A DNA stretch of 64,000 nucleotides from Brachybacterium equifaecis (GCF_023509525.1 NZ_JAKNCJ010000006.1:1-64000); one strand, 5' to 3'. Shown: positions 7,577 through 15,084, counted from the stretch's first letter. A program made the numbers and translations. The notes: generated by a model from the sequence alone, not told the origin.

Positions 7577-8263
7577 ATGCTCGGGTTCATGGATCCAAGA
7601 CGCGCGCAAAACGGCCTGATCCGCACAGCAGTCCAAGGCCTCAACACGGCCAACCAGCGTCACCCCTGGAGCCACAACGATGCCTTCCACTCATGGATCC
7701 TGACCCGAGCTCCCGCCCGAAGGGGCCTAGCGATTGACATCGGCTGCGGCCGAGGCGAGCTGGCCGCGATCCTGGCCAACCACTTCTCCACCGTCCACGC
7801 CCTCGACACCGACCCCGACATGCGAAGGGCCACGGGCCAACGCTGCGCAGGACTGGCCAACGTGCATGTCGAGAACGTCCCCCTCGACGACCTGCCACAG
7901 GACGCAGACCAGATCACCATGATCGCGGTCCTTCACCACCTAGACCTGGATACGGCGCTGCGACAGGTCAGCCACTCGCTCGCGCCTGGAGGACGCTTCC
8001 TGTGTGTCGGACTTGCCCGACTGGACGGGCCAACCGACATCGCGTGGGACCTCGCCTGCGCTCTCACCAATCCAGTCATCGGCTACATCCGCCATCCATG
8101 GCCGGCCGACAGCGCCGCGACAGAGGCTCCCATCCCCACCAAGGAACCCCGGCAGTCAGTGGACCAGATCCGCGAAGCCCTGGACCGCCTGATGCCCGGC
8201 GCCGTCCTACGACGCCGACTGGCGTTCCGCTACACCATCGAATGGACCAAGCCCCTCCAATAG
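7577..8263 (+). CDS. class I SAM-dependent methyltransferase (cargo gene)
   Basis: 228 residues with a Rossmann methyltransferase fold: motif I AIDIGCGRGELAAIL (about 52-66), the acidic residue of motif II in VHALDTDPDM, and the post-motif MIAVLHHLDLDTALRQ. The type resembles small-molecule methyltransferases (UbiE/Tam-like) rather than DNA methylases; no NPPY or DPPY motif is present. It is 88 bases after the DUF3626 gene and ends 100 bases before the element's right end. The ATG at 7589 is an alternative start. Substrate unknown. Confidence 0.8.
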   Translation: MLGFMDPRRAQNGLIRTAVQGLNTANQRHPWSHNDAFHSWILTRAPARRGLAIDIGCGRGELAAILANHFSTVHALDTDPDMRRATGQRCAGLANVHVENVPLDDLPQDADQITMIAVLHHLDLDTALRQVSHSLAPGGRFLCVGLARLDGPTDIAWDLACALTNPVIGYIRHPWPADSAATEAPIPTKEPRQSVDQIREALDRLMPGAVLRRRLAFRYTIEWTKPLQ

Positions 8264-8312
8264 GACCAACACGTTCCTATGCCGCACTCAGGACGTGGCG
8301 CCAGCGTCCGGG

Positions 8313-8363
8313 TGGTCCCCAATCTGGCCGTCATCGCGGGGCCAGATCAGGTTGACATAGCCA
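8313..8363 (-). repeat. IS21-like right end with inner repeat
   Basis: The terminal 26 bp (8338-8363, reading GGGGCCAGATCAG...TAGCCA) match the left end inverted at 19 of 26 positions. A second copy, CCCCAATCTGGCCGTCA at 8317-8333, resembles the reverse complement of L2 with one gap and one substitution in its core. Two repeats at each end fit IS21-family structure. Confidence 0.75.
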
Positions 8364-8369
8364 CTGCCT
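8364..8369. repeat. target-site duplication, right copy
   Basis: CTGCCT, identical to 4709-4714. Confidence 0.85.
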
Positions 8370-8647
8370 CCGAGACTGAGCGCCACTCCCTTGATGGTGA
8401 GCTCGTCGGCGATGTCCCTCGCGTCCGGGAGCGAGCGGGCCAGCCGGTCGAGCTTGGTCACCACCAGGGTGTCCCCATCCCGGGTCGCGGCCAGTGCCTC
8501 GCGCAGCCCGGGCCGGGCGCGGGTCGTTCCCGTTAGACCGTGGTCGAAGTAGACGTTCTTGTTCTCGACTCCGAGGCGCTCGAGTGCTTCCCGTTGGGCG
8601 GAGAGGTCTTGCTCGAGAGTCGAGACGCGCGCGTAGCCGACATGCAT
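8364..8647 (-). pseudogene. serine resolvase, 5' part (split by insertion)
   Basis: From ATG at 8647 the frame reads MHVGYARVSTLEQDLSAQRE, with the catalytic serine of YARVST at residue 9, and LVVTKLDRLARS, the resolvase/invertase catalytic core. After ALSLGGS it runs into the inserted element and ends at 8288 with unrelated residues. The missing DNA-binding half lies at 4420-4708. With the insertion removed, 284 + 289 bases give exactly 191 codons including the stop, normal for a Tn3-type resolvase. Confidence 0.93.
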
Positions 8648-8684
8648 GTCCCCATTGTTGCAGTTGCCCTCCCCTCACCGCCCA

Positions 8685-8714
8685 TGTCACCGTACGGGTC
8701 TTGCGTACATGACG
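8685..8714. other. candidate resolvase (res) subsite
   Basis: An imperfect inverted repeat, TGTCACCGTAC then CGTACATGACG, spans about 30 bp, 38 bases upstream of the resolvase ATG, where the res site of Tn3-type resolvases normally lies. Size and position fit; additional subsites were not resolved by eye. Confidence 0.35.
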
Positions 8715-8810
8715 ATCCCTCATAAAAAGTCGTTGAGGAGGAAGCTCGCACGACGTACGGTGAAGGATCCCCTTACGGGCATGCGATCTGGGCTGACGCC
8801 TGTGACCGAG

Positions 8811-8838
8811 TGTTCAGTGCGCGCTGTATAGTTCAGTC
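8811..8838 (+). promoter_or_regulatory. candidate cmtR-cadD promoter/operator
   Basis: TATAGT (8827-8832) is an excellent -10 element only seven bases before the cmtR ATG, so the transcript would be leaderless or nearly so. Two direct copies of GTTCAGT (starting about 8812 and 8831) flank it and could be the repressor operator. Confidence 0.5.
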
Positions 8839-8839
8839 C

Positions 8840-9199
8840 ATGCTGACTATTGCTTCGCGTCTCGACGTGATGAACCGCCTGGGTCGTGCACTGGCCGACC
8901 CCACTCGATCCCGGATCATCTTGACCCTGCTCGACCATCCCGCTTACCCGGCGGAACTGGCCCGAGATCTGGACCTGACACGCCCGAACGTGTCCAACCA
9001 CCTGGCATGCCTGCGCGATTGCGGGATCGTCGTCTCCGAGCCCGAGGGTCGTCGGACACGATATGAGATCGCCGATTCGCACCTGGCGCAGGCGCTGACG
9101 GCACTGGTCGATGCCACCCTGGCAGTGGACGAAGACGCCCCGTGCATCGATCCCGCCTGCTCGCTTCCCGGATGCGACGCAGCTGGGGAGGGCGCATGA
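8840..9199 (+). CDS. cmtR: CmtR-type Cd(II)/Pb(II)-sensing ArsR-family repressor
   Basis: 119 residues closely following the plan of mycobacterial CmtR: RLGRALADPTRSRI, LTRPNVSNHLACLRDCG and EGRRTRYEIADSHLAQAL. Numbering from this ATG places cysteines at C57, C61 and C102, the three metal ligands known in CmtR, which also fixes the start (an in-frame ATG at 8810 would shift them). It should repress its own operon until Cd(II) or Pb(II) binds. It overlaps cadD by ATGA. Confidence 0.9.
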   Translation: MLTIASRLDVMNRLGRALADPTRSRIILTLLDHPAYPAELARDLDLTRPNVSNHLACLRDCGIVVSEPEGRRTRYEIADSHLAQALTALVDATLAVDEDAPCIDPACSLPGCDAAGEGA

Positions 9200-9798
9200 T
9201 CCTCACCTCGGTCTTGCAGGCGATGGGCCTGTTCGCAGCGACCAACATCGACGACATCATCGTGCTCTCCCTCTTCTGCGCGCGAGGGGCAAGCCAGCGC
9301 GGCACTACCGCCCGCATTCTGGCCGGCCAGTACCTCGGATTCGCCGGCATCCTCGGTGCCGCGGTCCTGGCGACCATCGGTGCCGGAGCATTCCTGCCCT
9401 CGGCAGCCATCCCGTACTTCGGTCTCATCCCTCTGGGCCTCGGCCTCTGGGCCGCATGGCAGGCCTGGCGCGGAGACGATGACGACGATGACGACGAGGC
9501 CAAGGTTGCCGGCAAGAAGGTCGGCGTGTGGACAGTCGCAGGCGTCACCCTTGCCAACGGCGGCGACAACATCGGCGTCTACACCCCTGTCTTCCTCAGC
9601 GTGGAACCTCTCGCAGTAGTCGCCTACTGCATCGTCTTCCTCGCGCTCGTCGCGGTCCTGGTGGCCCTGGCAAAGTTCGTCGCCACCCGCCCCCCGATCG
9701 CCGAAGCGCTCGAACGCTGGGAGCACATCCTCTTCCCCATCGTTCTCATCGGCCTCGGCATCGTGATTCTCGTCAGCGGCGGAGCCTTCGGACTCTGA
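9196..9798 (+). CDS. cadD: CadD-family cadmium resistance transporter
   Basis: A 200-residue membrane protein with about five or six transmembrane segments. The signature AATNIDDIIVLSLFCARG at the first segment and LANGGDNIGVYTPVF later are the acidic repeat motifs of CadD proteins (LysE-like superfamily). A run of seven aspartates (RGDDDDDDDEAK, about residues 94-105) forms an acidic loop between halves. The start at 9196 shares ATGA with the cmtR stop; the upstream in-frame ATG at 9142 lies inside cmtR and is rejected. Function is efflux of Cd(II), inferred from family and the CmtR partner. Confidence 0.9.
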   Translation: MILTSVLQAMGLFAATNIDDIIVLSLFCARGASQRGTTARILAGQYLGFAGILGAAVLATIGAGAFLPSAAIPYFGLIPLGLGLWAAWQAWRGDDDDDDDEAKVAGKKVGVWTVAGVTLANGGDNIGVYTPVFLSVEPLAVVAYCIVFLALVAVLVALAKFVATRPPIAEALERWEHILFPIVLIGLGIVILVSGGAFGL

Positions 9799-9847
9799 CG
9801 TAGCGGCAGCGATCCAAACGGCGCCGACCGGGCGCACCCCTCTCGGT

Positions 9848-10468
9848 TCAGACCGCGACACCTACCTGCAGCCAGTCCTGCGTGGTCGCGGCAACAAGAC
9901 CGCCACGGAGCGCTGCAAAAACCCCGCCACCAAGCGAACGAAGCCACAGCGTATGCCCATCCGCCCGAAGCTGCGCGACCTTCAGCAATCGATCGACCTG
10001 ATCCGCGGGGGTCGGGCGCTGGTAGCTCTTCCCATCCAGTCCAAGTACGGGGACCGCGGGCTTAGCAGGTGCGGCATGCGCCGCACCTGCTGCGAGGTCG
10101 CGCCGGACCGTTCGTTGATCGATGCTCAGCACCGCCCCGATCGCTCTTGCGGACAGCCCTTCCGCTATCAGCGACTCGACGTGCGCACGCCTCTCCCCAA
10201 TGTCTGCGATCACGCGAGCTGCACTGAACTCGACCTTGCACATCTCGTCCCAGGATGCGTAGCCCAGCGCGATCCACGCGCGCCCGTTGTAGGCCAGCGT
10301 GACCAGGGAGTCCAGGGCCTCCTGCTCCCGTTGAAGTTCTGCGGCCTTCTCCACTGCACGGCCGAATTGGTCGTTGATCTGGTCGATCAACTGGCGTGCA
10401 TGCTCTGCGCCGAGGTGCTCGGGCACACCTGGGACTGCATGCGGTTCAGGAGATTGAAGGGCGCTCAT
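9848..10468 (-). CDS. helix-turn-helix protein of plasmid/phage type, unknown function
   Basis: 206 residues. A predicted helix-turn-helix GLSARAIGAVLSIDQRTVRR lies near the middle (about 104-123), preceded by a helical region (YNGRAWIALGYASWDEMC) seen in actinobacterial plasmid and phage proteins, and followed by VLGLDGKSYQRPTPAD, a segment I associate with prophage proteins of this group. The C-terminal 50 residues are unlike anything I recognise. It follows the small gene at 10468-10689 by a one-base overlap. Probably a maintenance or regulatory gene of the integrated element. Confidence 0.6.
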   Translation of the reverse strand: MSALQSPEPHAVPGVPEHLGAEHARQLIDQINDQFGRAVEKAAELQREQEALDSLVTLAYNGRAWIALGYASWDEMCKVEFSAARVIADIGERRAHVESLIAEGLSARAIGAVLSIDQRTVRRDLAAGAAHAAPAKPAVPVLGLDGKSYQRPTPADQVDRLLKVAQLRADGHTLWLRSLGGGVFAALRGGLVAATTQDWLQVGVAV

Positions 10469-10689
10469 CAGGCCACCTCCTCTTGCTCAGCTTCGGCAGC
10501 CTGGACCCACCGACGGAGCATCTGTCCCCGGACTCGCACCTTCCCGCCTGTCACGACGGCGAGCCGCTCCGCCACCTCGTCCCACGAGCGGGGGCTGACG
10601 CTCTTTCGCTCACTCATAGCCCACTCCCACAGCCCACCGTGACCATCAAGGCGGAGGAGGGAGTCCGCCAGCATCGCTTGTGTACTCAT
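10468..10689 (-). CDS. small hypothetical protein
   Basis: 73 residues from the ATG at 10689 (MSTQAMLADSLLRLDGHGG). Charged and helical at the C-terminal end (RSWDEVAERLAV...RGQMLRRWVQAAEAEQEE), perhaps a small DNA-binding protein. It is translationally coupled to the HTH gene downstream (TGATG overlap) and divergent from the XRE gene. No family recognised. Confidence 0.5.
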   Translation of the reverse strand: MSTQAMLADSLLRLDGHGGLWEWAMSERKSVSPRSWDEVAERLAVVTGGKVRVRGQMLRRWVQAAEAEQEEVA

Positions 10690-10779
10690 GCGGCACACGC
10701 TACTACCGATTGCAGTACTCTGACAACTATGTGCATAACTCGCGTGGACGAAGGGCGCGCTCAGCCCTACGATTGCAGC

Positions 10780-11106
10780 ATGATCACTGCTTCTGCATAC
10801 GCGCCCCTCACAACCGACGATCGCATCTCCGCGTCAGCGAAGGCCCTCATGGCAGCTCGCGGCATCCGCACCGAGGAGCTCGCCCTTGCGATCGGGATCA
10901 GCCGCAACCCGATGTTCGCGAAGCTTCGGGGCTCTTCCGCATGGAAGGCGTCCGAGGTTGCGGCGATGGCGGACTACTTCGGCGTCGGCCTGGACGCCCT
11001 CTTTGAGGGGCTCGGACTCCTCGAGCACGACGAAGCCCCCCGGTCATCTGACCGAGGGGCTTCACATCGGGTGCGCCATCAGGGACTCGAACCCCGGACC
11101 CGCTGA
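10780..11106 (+). CDS. XRE-type helix-turn-helix regulator; 3' end runs into tRNA-Lys
   Basis: 108 residues. The lambda-repressor-like fold is seen in ARGIRTEELALAIGISRNPM and KASEVAAMADYFGVGLDALF (about 25-80). The last roughly 20 codons read through a strong hairpin (11032-11063) and into the antisense of tRNA-Lys, ending at 11106 inside the tRNA. The final residues HRVRHQGLEPRTR are therefore tRNA-encoded, suggesting that the original 3' end was replaced when the island joined the tRNA. A candidate -35, TTGCAG, lies near 10710. Confidence 0.7.
   Translation: MITASAYAPLTTDDRISASAKALMAARGIRTEELALAIGISRNPMFAKLRGSSAWKASEVAAMADYFGVGLDALFEGLGLLEHDEAPRSSDRGASHRVRHQGLEPRTR
11032..11063. terminator. 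hairpin near the island end
   Basis: GAAGCCCC-C-CGGT and ACCG-A-GGGGCTTC form a 12-pair stem with one mismatch and a CATCTG loop. It lies nine bases beyond the tRNA-Lys 3' end and within the XRE frame. No T-run follows on either strand, so termination is only likely. Confidence 0.45.
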
Positions 11107-11145
11107 TTAAGAGTCAGCTGCTCTAACCAACTGAGCTAATGGCGC
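11072..11145 (-). tRNA. tRNA-Lys (CTT)
   Basis: The minus strand folds as a cloverleaf: acceptor GCGCCAT with ATGGCGC, D arm GCTCAGTTGGTTAGAGC, anticodon arm GCTGA-CTCTTAA-TCAGC with anticodon CTT, T arm CGGGGTTCGAGTCCCTG, discriminator A. CCA is not encoded. Its 3' end faces the accessory island, the usual arrangement for tRNA-targeted integration. Confidence 0.95.
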
Positions 11146-11234
11146 CAACGAGAGAAAACACTACGACCTCCCGCCTCTCGTCGCAAACCCGCAGGCCCCT
11201 CCTGTGAGCGAGCTGACACGGACGTCGCTCCAGG

Positions 11235-12176
11235 TCAGCCCAGCAGATCAACCAGGTGCTTCACCAGCGCGCCGAGCCGCTCGCGATCAGGCCAGGTGAC
11301 GGGGATCCCGGCATCCTCCAGAGGCTGCGCGGTGACATGGCCGACGGCGACCGCGCGGCAGCGGCCGTCCTGCAGGGCGGCGATCAGCTCGCCCCGTCGG
11401 CCAGTGCTCTCGGCCGACTCGAGCAGGGCGATCACGGCGGGCCCCGCAGTGAAGGTGATCGCATCGAGACGCCCGGCGATCGCCTCGGTGATCAGCGCGT
11501 CCACCAGTGCGGGCTCGCCCGCGCTCTCCCAGCGGTACGGGGCGACGACGCGCACCGCGCAGCCGACCTCTTCGAGCCTGCCGATCTGGGATGCGTCGAC
11601 GTAGCCGTGCCGCTGCAGCGCGAGGGGCGCATCCCGCAGCCCAGCGGCGAGCACGATGTCCACGAGGGACTGGGTCGTCTCCCCCGGCGCGACCTGCGGA
11701 TCGGAGAAGCCGCGCCCGCGCACGGCCCCGCGCGCCTTCGCCCCGCGGCAGAAGACGCGCACCGAGGCGATCCACTGCTCGGTGCGCTCGCGGAGGTCCG
11801 GGGGCAGGGCATCGAGCCAGGTGGTGAAGCCCTGCCCGGTGGTGACGAGCAGAGCGACGGGCTCGGCGGCCAGCATCGCCTCGGTGTCGGGCACCAGGCG
11901 GGAGTCCTCGCCGACGGGCACGATGCGCATCGTCGGTGCGTGCAGCACGCTCGCGCCCTGGCGCTCCAGCGCCCCGATCTGCTCCAGCGCGCGGCGATGC
12001 GCCGTGACGCCGATCCGCCTGCCCGCCAGCGGCGCGGCCGACACTGCCAGCGGCGCGGTCGACACTGCCAGCGGCGCGGTCGACTCCGCCTGCGGTGCGG
12101 CCTGCTCCCCCAGCGGCGCATCCGCCCCGGCGCGCGGCCGGGCCGCGTCCTCCGGCCCCCGCTCCTCCACGCTCAT
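11235..12176 (-). CDS. hemD: uroporphyrinogen-III synthase
   Basis: 313 residues. The HemD fold starts at PLAGRRIGVTAHRRALEQ (about residue 50) and runs to the end, with TTGQGFTTWLDAL, YRWESAG and AITFTAGPAVIALLE typical of the two-domain enzyme that closes the tetrapyrrole ring for heme, siroheme and cobalamin. The first 50 residues are a low-complexity tail containing a threefold 7-residue repeat (APLAVS/T). The start overlaps the DsbA-like stop by ATGA. No other heme genes are adjacent, so it may serve siroheme or act with distant genes. Confidence 0.82.
   Translation of the reverse strand: MSVEERGPEDAARPRAGADAPLGEQAAPQAESTAPLAVSTAPLAVSAAPLAGRRIGVTAHRRALEQIGALERQGASVLHAPTMRIVPVGEDSRLVPDTEAMLAAEPVALLVTTGQGFTTWLDALPPDLRERTEQWIASVRVFCRGAKARGAVRGRGFSDPQVAPGETTQSLVDIVLAAGLRDAPLALQRHGYVDASQIGRLEEVGCAVRVVAPYRWESAGEPALVDALITEAIAGRLDAITFTAGPAVIALLESAESTGRRGELIAALQDGRCRAVAVGHVTAQPLEDAGIPVTWPDRERLGALVKHLVDLLG
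12027..12089. repeat. three 21-bp tandem repeats within hemD
   Basis: Units at 12027-12047, 12048-12068 and 12069-12089 (core CAGCGGCGCGG) differ at only a few positions. They encode repeats of about seven residues in the HemD N-terminal tail. Unit length is a multiple of three, so copy changes keep the frame. Confidence 0.9.
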
Positions 12177-12850
12177 TCCCCCGCGGCGCCGATCTCGCGG
12201 GCCTGCACGAGCGCGCGGCGGAAGTCCTCCACCCCGACGGCTCCGGGCACGGCGAGCGCCCCGGCGATCACCGTGAACGGCACGCCGCTCGCGCCGAGCT
12301 GCTGGGCGGCGGCCTCGTCGGCGCGCACGGCCTCCTCGGTGCTCGCGTCGGCGATGGCTGCGCGCAGCACGTCGGCATCCAGGCCGATCCGGGCGGCCTC
12401 GCGCACCTGCGTCTCGGTGTCGAAGGGATCGAGCCGGCCTGCGAAGTAGCCGCGCTGGAGAGCGCGGAACAGCGCGGCGCCCTGGCCCTGACGGGAAGCG
12501 GCCCGCACCGCGCGGTGGACCGAGAGCGTGTTCGCGACGGGGCGCTCGGTCTCGTAGTCGAGACCCAGCTCGGCAGCCGCGCCCTGCAGGCGCGTCTCGT
12601 TGGCGAGCGCCTGCTCCGGGCTCGTCCCGTACTTCTGCGCGAGGTGCTCGAGGTTGGTCTCGGGCGCCGACGGCGCGTCGGGGTCGAGCTCGTAGGCGTG
12701 CACGCGGATCTGCACGTCCTCGGCCATCCCTTCGGCCTCGAGCGCCGCCTGCAGCTGCGCATCGCCCAGCAGGCAGAACGGGCAGACGATGTCCATCCAC
12801 ATGTCGATGATCAGGGGCTCGTCGGCAGGAGTGCGAGGATCAGTGCTCAT
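12173..12850 (-). CDS. DsbA-family (FrnE-like) oxidoreductase
   Basis: 225 residues. The thioredoxin-fold active site is CPFC in MWMDIVCPFCLLGDAQL (about 17-33), and the cis-proline loop is SGVPFTVI near 190. No signal peptide, so it is probably cytosolic, as for FrnE-type thiol oxidoreductases/isomerases. It is followed by hemD with a four-base overlap. Confidence 0.9.
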   Translation of the reverse strand: MSTDPRTPADEPLIIDMWMDIVCPFCLLGDAQLQAALEAEGMAEDVQIRVHAYELDPDAPSAPETNLEHLAQKYGTSPEQALANETRLQGAAAELGLDYETERPVANTLSVHRAVRAASRQGQGAALFRALQRGYFAGRLDPFDTETQVREAARIGLDADVLRAAIADASTEEAVRADEAAAQQLGASGVPFTVIAGALAVPGAVGVEDFRRALVQAREIGAAGE

Positions 12851-12892
12851 GCCTCCAGTATGCGAGGCGCACCTGGCAGCACCTGCGGCCCC

Positions 12893-13627
12893 TCACACGT
12901 GGATCGTGCGCTCGAGCTCGTGGTGGAGCTCCTGGCCGCGCAGCACCTGCAGCAGCACCACCGCGATCACGGCGATCGCCCCGCAGATCACCGAGGGGAT
13001 CGCCTGCACGGTCCAGCCGAAGGCGAAGAAGGCCACCGGCAGCAGGCCCAGCAGCACGGTGATCCAGCTGAACACGACGTGCGCTCCCCTGTCGGCGCGG
13101 AAGAGCAGCGCCAGCAGCACCACGCCGAGGATCGCGCAGGAGAACACGATCGGCACCGCGTAGGCGAGAGCCCAGCCGTGCCAGCCCGTCAGGTAGTCCC
13201 AGTACACGCACACGGCGCTCGTGATGACCATCAGGTAGAAGATGCCGCGGGCGATCGTGCGGCGACGGCGCACGGCCATCAGCACCACTAGCCACATCGC
13301 CGCGATCCCCAGCCACACCGAGCGCAGAGGGCCGATGCCGTCGATCTGCGGGCGGAAGAAGAGCTGCGCGGCGAACGACCCGCCGATCAGCGCCAGGGAG
13401 ACGAGGAACAGCACCTGCAGCACGCGGCGACGCGAATACGCCAGCGGCGGATCGCTGAACGGGCTCGGTGAGACTCCACGGCCCGCAACCGGCCCCGCGC
13501 ACAGCGGGCAGACCGACCACTCGCCCTCGAGCGCAACGCGGCAGGCCTCGCAGCGCAGGGCCGACGCATCGCCCCCAGCCCCGTTCGCTGACCTGACGGG
13601 GGAACCGTGGGCAGCGGCCCCGCTCAT
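12893..13627 (-). CDS. DUF6320 zinc-ribbon membrane protein
   Basis: 244 residues. An N-terminal zinc ribbon (CEAC ... CPLC, about 26-43) is followed by six hydrophobic segments. This is the DUF6320 plan; function unknown. It is third in an operon after the acyltransferase-like gene (four-base overlap) and the esterase, the combination in which I know this family. The ribbon is presumably cytoplasmic and may dock the partner enzymes to the membrane; that is inference. Confidence 0.75.
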   Translation of the reverse strand: MSGAAAHGSPVRSANGAGGDASALRCEACRVALEGEWSVCPLCAGPVAGRGVSPSPFSDPPLAYSRRRVLQVLFLVSLALIGGSFAAQLFFRPQIDGIGPLRSVWLGIAAMWLVVLMAVRRRRTIARGIFYLMVITSAVCVYWDYLTGWHGWALAYAVPIVFSCAILGVVLLALLFRADRGAHVVFSWITVLLGLLPVAFFAFGWTVQAIPSVICGAIAVIAVVLLQVLRGQELHHELERTIHV

Positions 13628-15084
13628 GCGTGCACCTGCGCGAGCTCATCCTCGCGCACACGGTTCGCGGCGACCTGCACCTTCACGCCGTGCGCGGTGA
13701 GGTGGCGAGCGAAGGCGCGCACATGATCGGCCTCGACGAACGGGGAGGTGAACGAGATCGTGAGGGTCTCGCCGTGGGACATGCTGCAGAACTGCGGGCG
13801 AGCCGCCGAGACCTGCAGGTACATCCGGCGCACATGCGCCTCGGCGGGCTCTGGGAGCACGACCCTGCCCATGTTCGAGATCGCGATGGTGAGCCCCCGG
13901 TTGGTCAGATGGTTCGCGGCCGACAGCGCCGCATCCTTCACGGGCCAGGGCAGGATCCGCAGCAGCGGCATCTGCTCCAGGCGGATCAGTCGCCGCAGCC
14001 GCTCCCCGAGCGCCTCCGGCGCGATCCGGGGCCGGAACTGCTCCTCGAGATCCGCGGCCACCGCAGCGAGCGAATCATCGCCCTCGCCATAGGTGTGCGC
14101 GAGGCGCACGGTCGCGAAGAAGTTGCGGGCGGAGTCCGAGGGGAAGAACTGGCGCAGGTTCACCGGCACCGAGACGGCCAGCGTGCGGTGCGCGCCGGGC
14201 CCATCGCCGCTCCCGGCACGGGCCCCTCGCCCGGTCGCGGTCGCGCGCACGGACTCGAAGAACAGCGCCACCAGGTACATCGAGAGCGAGGCCCCCTCGG
14301 ACTTCGCCAGCGCGATCACCTGCTTCGCGGGCATGCTCAGCTCGATCGCATGGGTGCGCGCATCGGGAGTGCGGGTGCCGCGAGCGCGCAGCACGCCCGA
14401 CCGCCGCGGCTCAGCCGCCTCCGGCGCGTCGGGGGCGGCGGGCATGGCCGCCGTGTCCGCGGCCTGCAGGCTCGAGGCGGCCGCCTCCCCGAAAGCGCGC
14501 GCCATCGCGGAATCGCGCGACGGCGGCTTCGGCACCCGTCGGCGCCGGAAGTAGCTGCCGAAGCTGTCGGCCGACAGACCGTGGCCCGGGGCGGAGGAAG
14601 GAGCAGGGGCGACCGTCGGGCCCGAGGCGGCGGCCGCCTCCGGGACCATGGCCGGGCCGGGTTCGGCCTCGCGCCGCCGGCAGTAGTCCACGAGGAGCTC
14701 CGTCAGGAACCACAGCGCGCCCGTCCCGTCGGACAGCGCATGGAAGACCTCCAGCGCGATCCGGTTCTCGCGGTGCACCACGCGGAACATGAGCGCTGCC
14801 TCGCCCGGGAAGTAGAGCGCGGAGCAGGAGGGCAGCACGTCGGGCTGCACCTGCGGCCGCAGGTCGGAGTCCTGGAGGTAGTGCCAGAACAGTCCCTGGC
14901 GCAGCACGGCGTGGTAGAGCGGGAAGCGGTCGAAGGTCGCATCCAGCGCCTCCTGCAGCACGTCGGGACCGACCGGCGCATCCATCTCCGCGCTCAGACG
15001 GAACACCTTGGGGTCGGAGTCGGAGCGCGCCGCGAGGAAGATGTTCGAGGCGTTGTCCAGCCGCACCCATGCCGGGCGGCTCAT
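13624..15084 (-). CDS. alcohol acetyltransferase/condensation-domain-like acyltransferase
   Basis: 486 residues with the chloramphenicol-acetyltransferase/condensation fold: N-terminal substrate-binding half, then EVFHALSDGTGALWFL containing the HxxxDG catalytic motif (about 114-129), a low-complexity linker near 155-250, and a C-terminal half with VSVPVNLRQFFPSDSARNF typical of alcohol acetyltransferase-like proteins. It probably transfers an acyl group from CoA to a hydroxyl. Overlaps on both sides (ATGA) couple it to the esterase and DUF6320 genes. Substrate unknown. Confidence 0.75.
   Translation of the reverse strand: MSRPAWVRLDNASNIFLAARSDSDPKVFRLSAEMDAPVGPDVLQEALDATFDRFPLYHAVLRQGLFWHYLQDSDLRPQVQPDVLPSCSALYFPGEAALMFRVVHRENRIALEVFHALSDGTGALWFLTELLVDYCRRREAEPGPAMVPEAAAASGPTVAPAPSSAPGHGLSADSFGSYFRRRRVPKPPSRDSAMARAFGEAAASSLQAADTAAMPAAPDAPEAAEPRRSGVLRARGTRTPDARTHAIELSMPAKQVIALAKSEGASLSMYLVALFFESVRATATGRGARAGSGDGPGAHRTLAVSVPVNLRQFFPSDSARNFFATVRLAHTYGEGDDSLAAVAADLEEQFRPRIAPEALGERLRRLIRLEQMPLLRILPWPVKDAALSAANHLTNRGLTIAISNMGRVVLPEPAEAHVRRMYLQVSAARPQFCSMSHGETLTISFTSPFVEADHVRAFARHLTAHGVKVQVAANRVREDELAQVHA

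Larger units (their letters stand above)
4715..8363. mobile_element. IS21-like transposable element with cargo genes and nested IS3
   Basis: A 3,649-bp insertion into a resolvase gene. The ends are TGGTTGTG and GACATAGCCA; the outer 26 bp match in inverted orientation at 19 positions, and both ends carry a second copy of the repeat just inside. A 6-bp duplication flanks it. Order inside: left repeats, IS3 element (4799-6108), istB remnant, DUF3626 gene, methyltransferase gene, right repeats. istA is missing, so it cannot transpose on its own. Multiple terminal repeats plus an IstB-type ATPase indicate IS21 family; the passenger genes make it a transposon rather than a plain IS. Confidence 0.85.

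Noticed and set aside
8288-8647. Complete 119-residue resolvase
   Set aside because: Its last 26 residues are transposon sequence read by chance; the true C-terminal half is at 4420-4708.
12173-12800. HemD starting far upstream (521 codons)
   Set aside because: The extra N-terminus lies inside the DsbA-like gene on the same strand in another frame; the ATGA overlap at 12173-12176 is the natural start.
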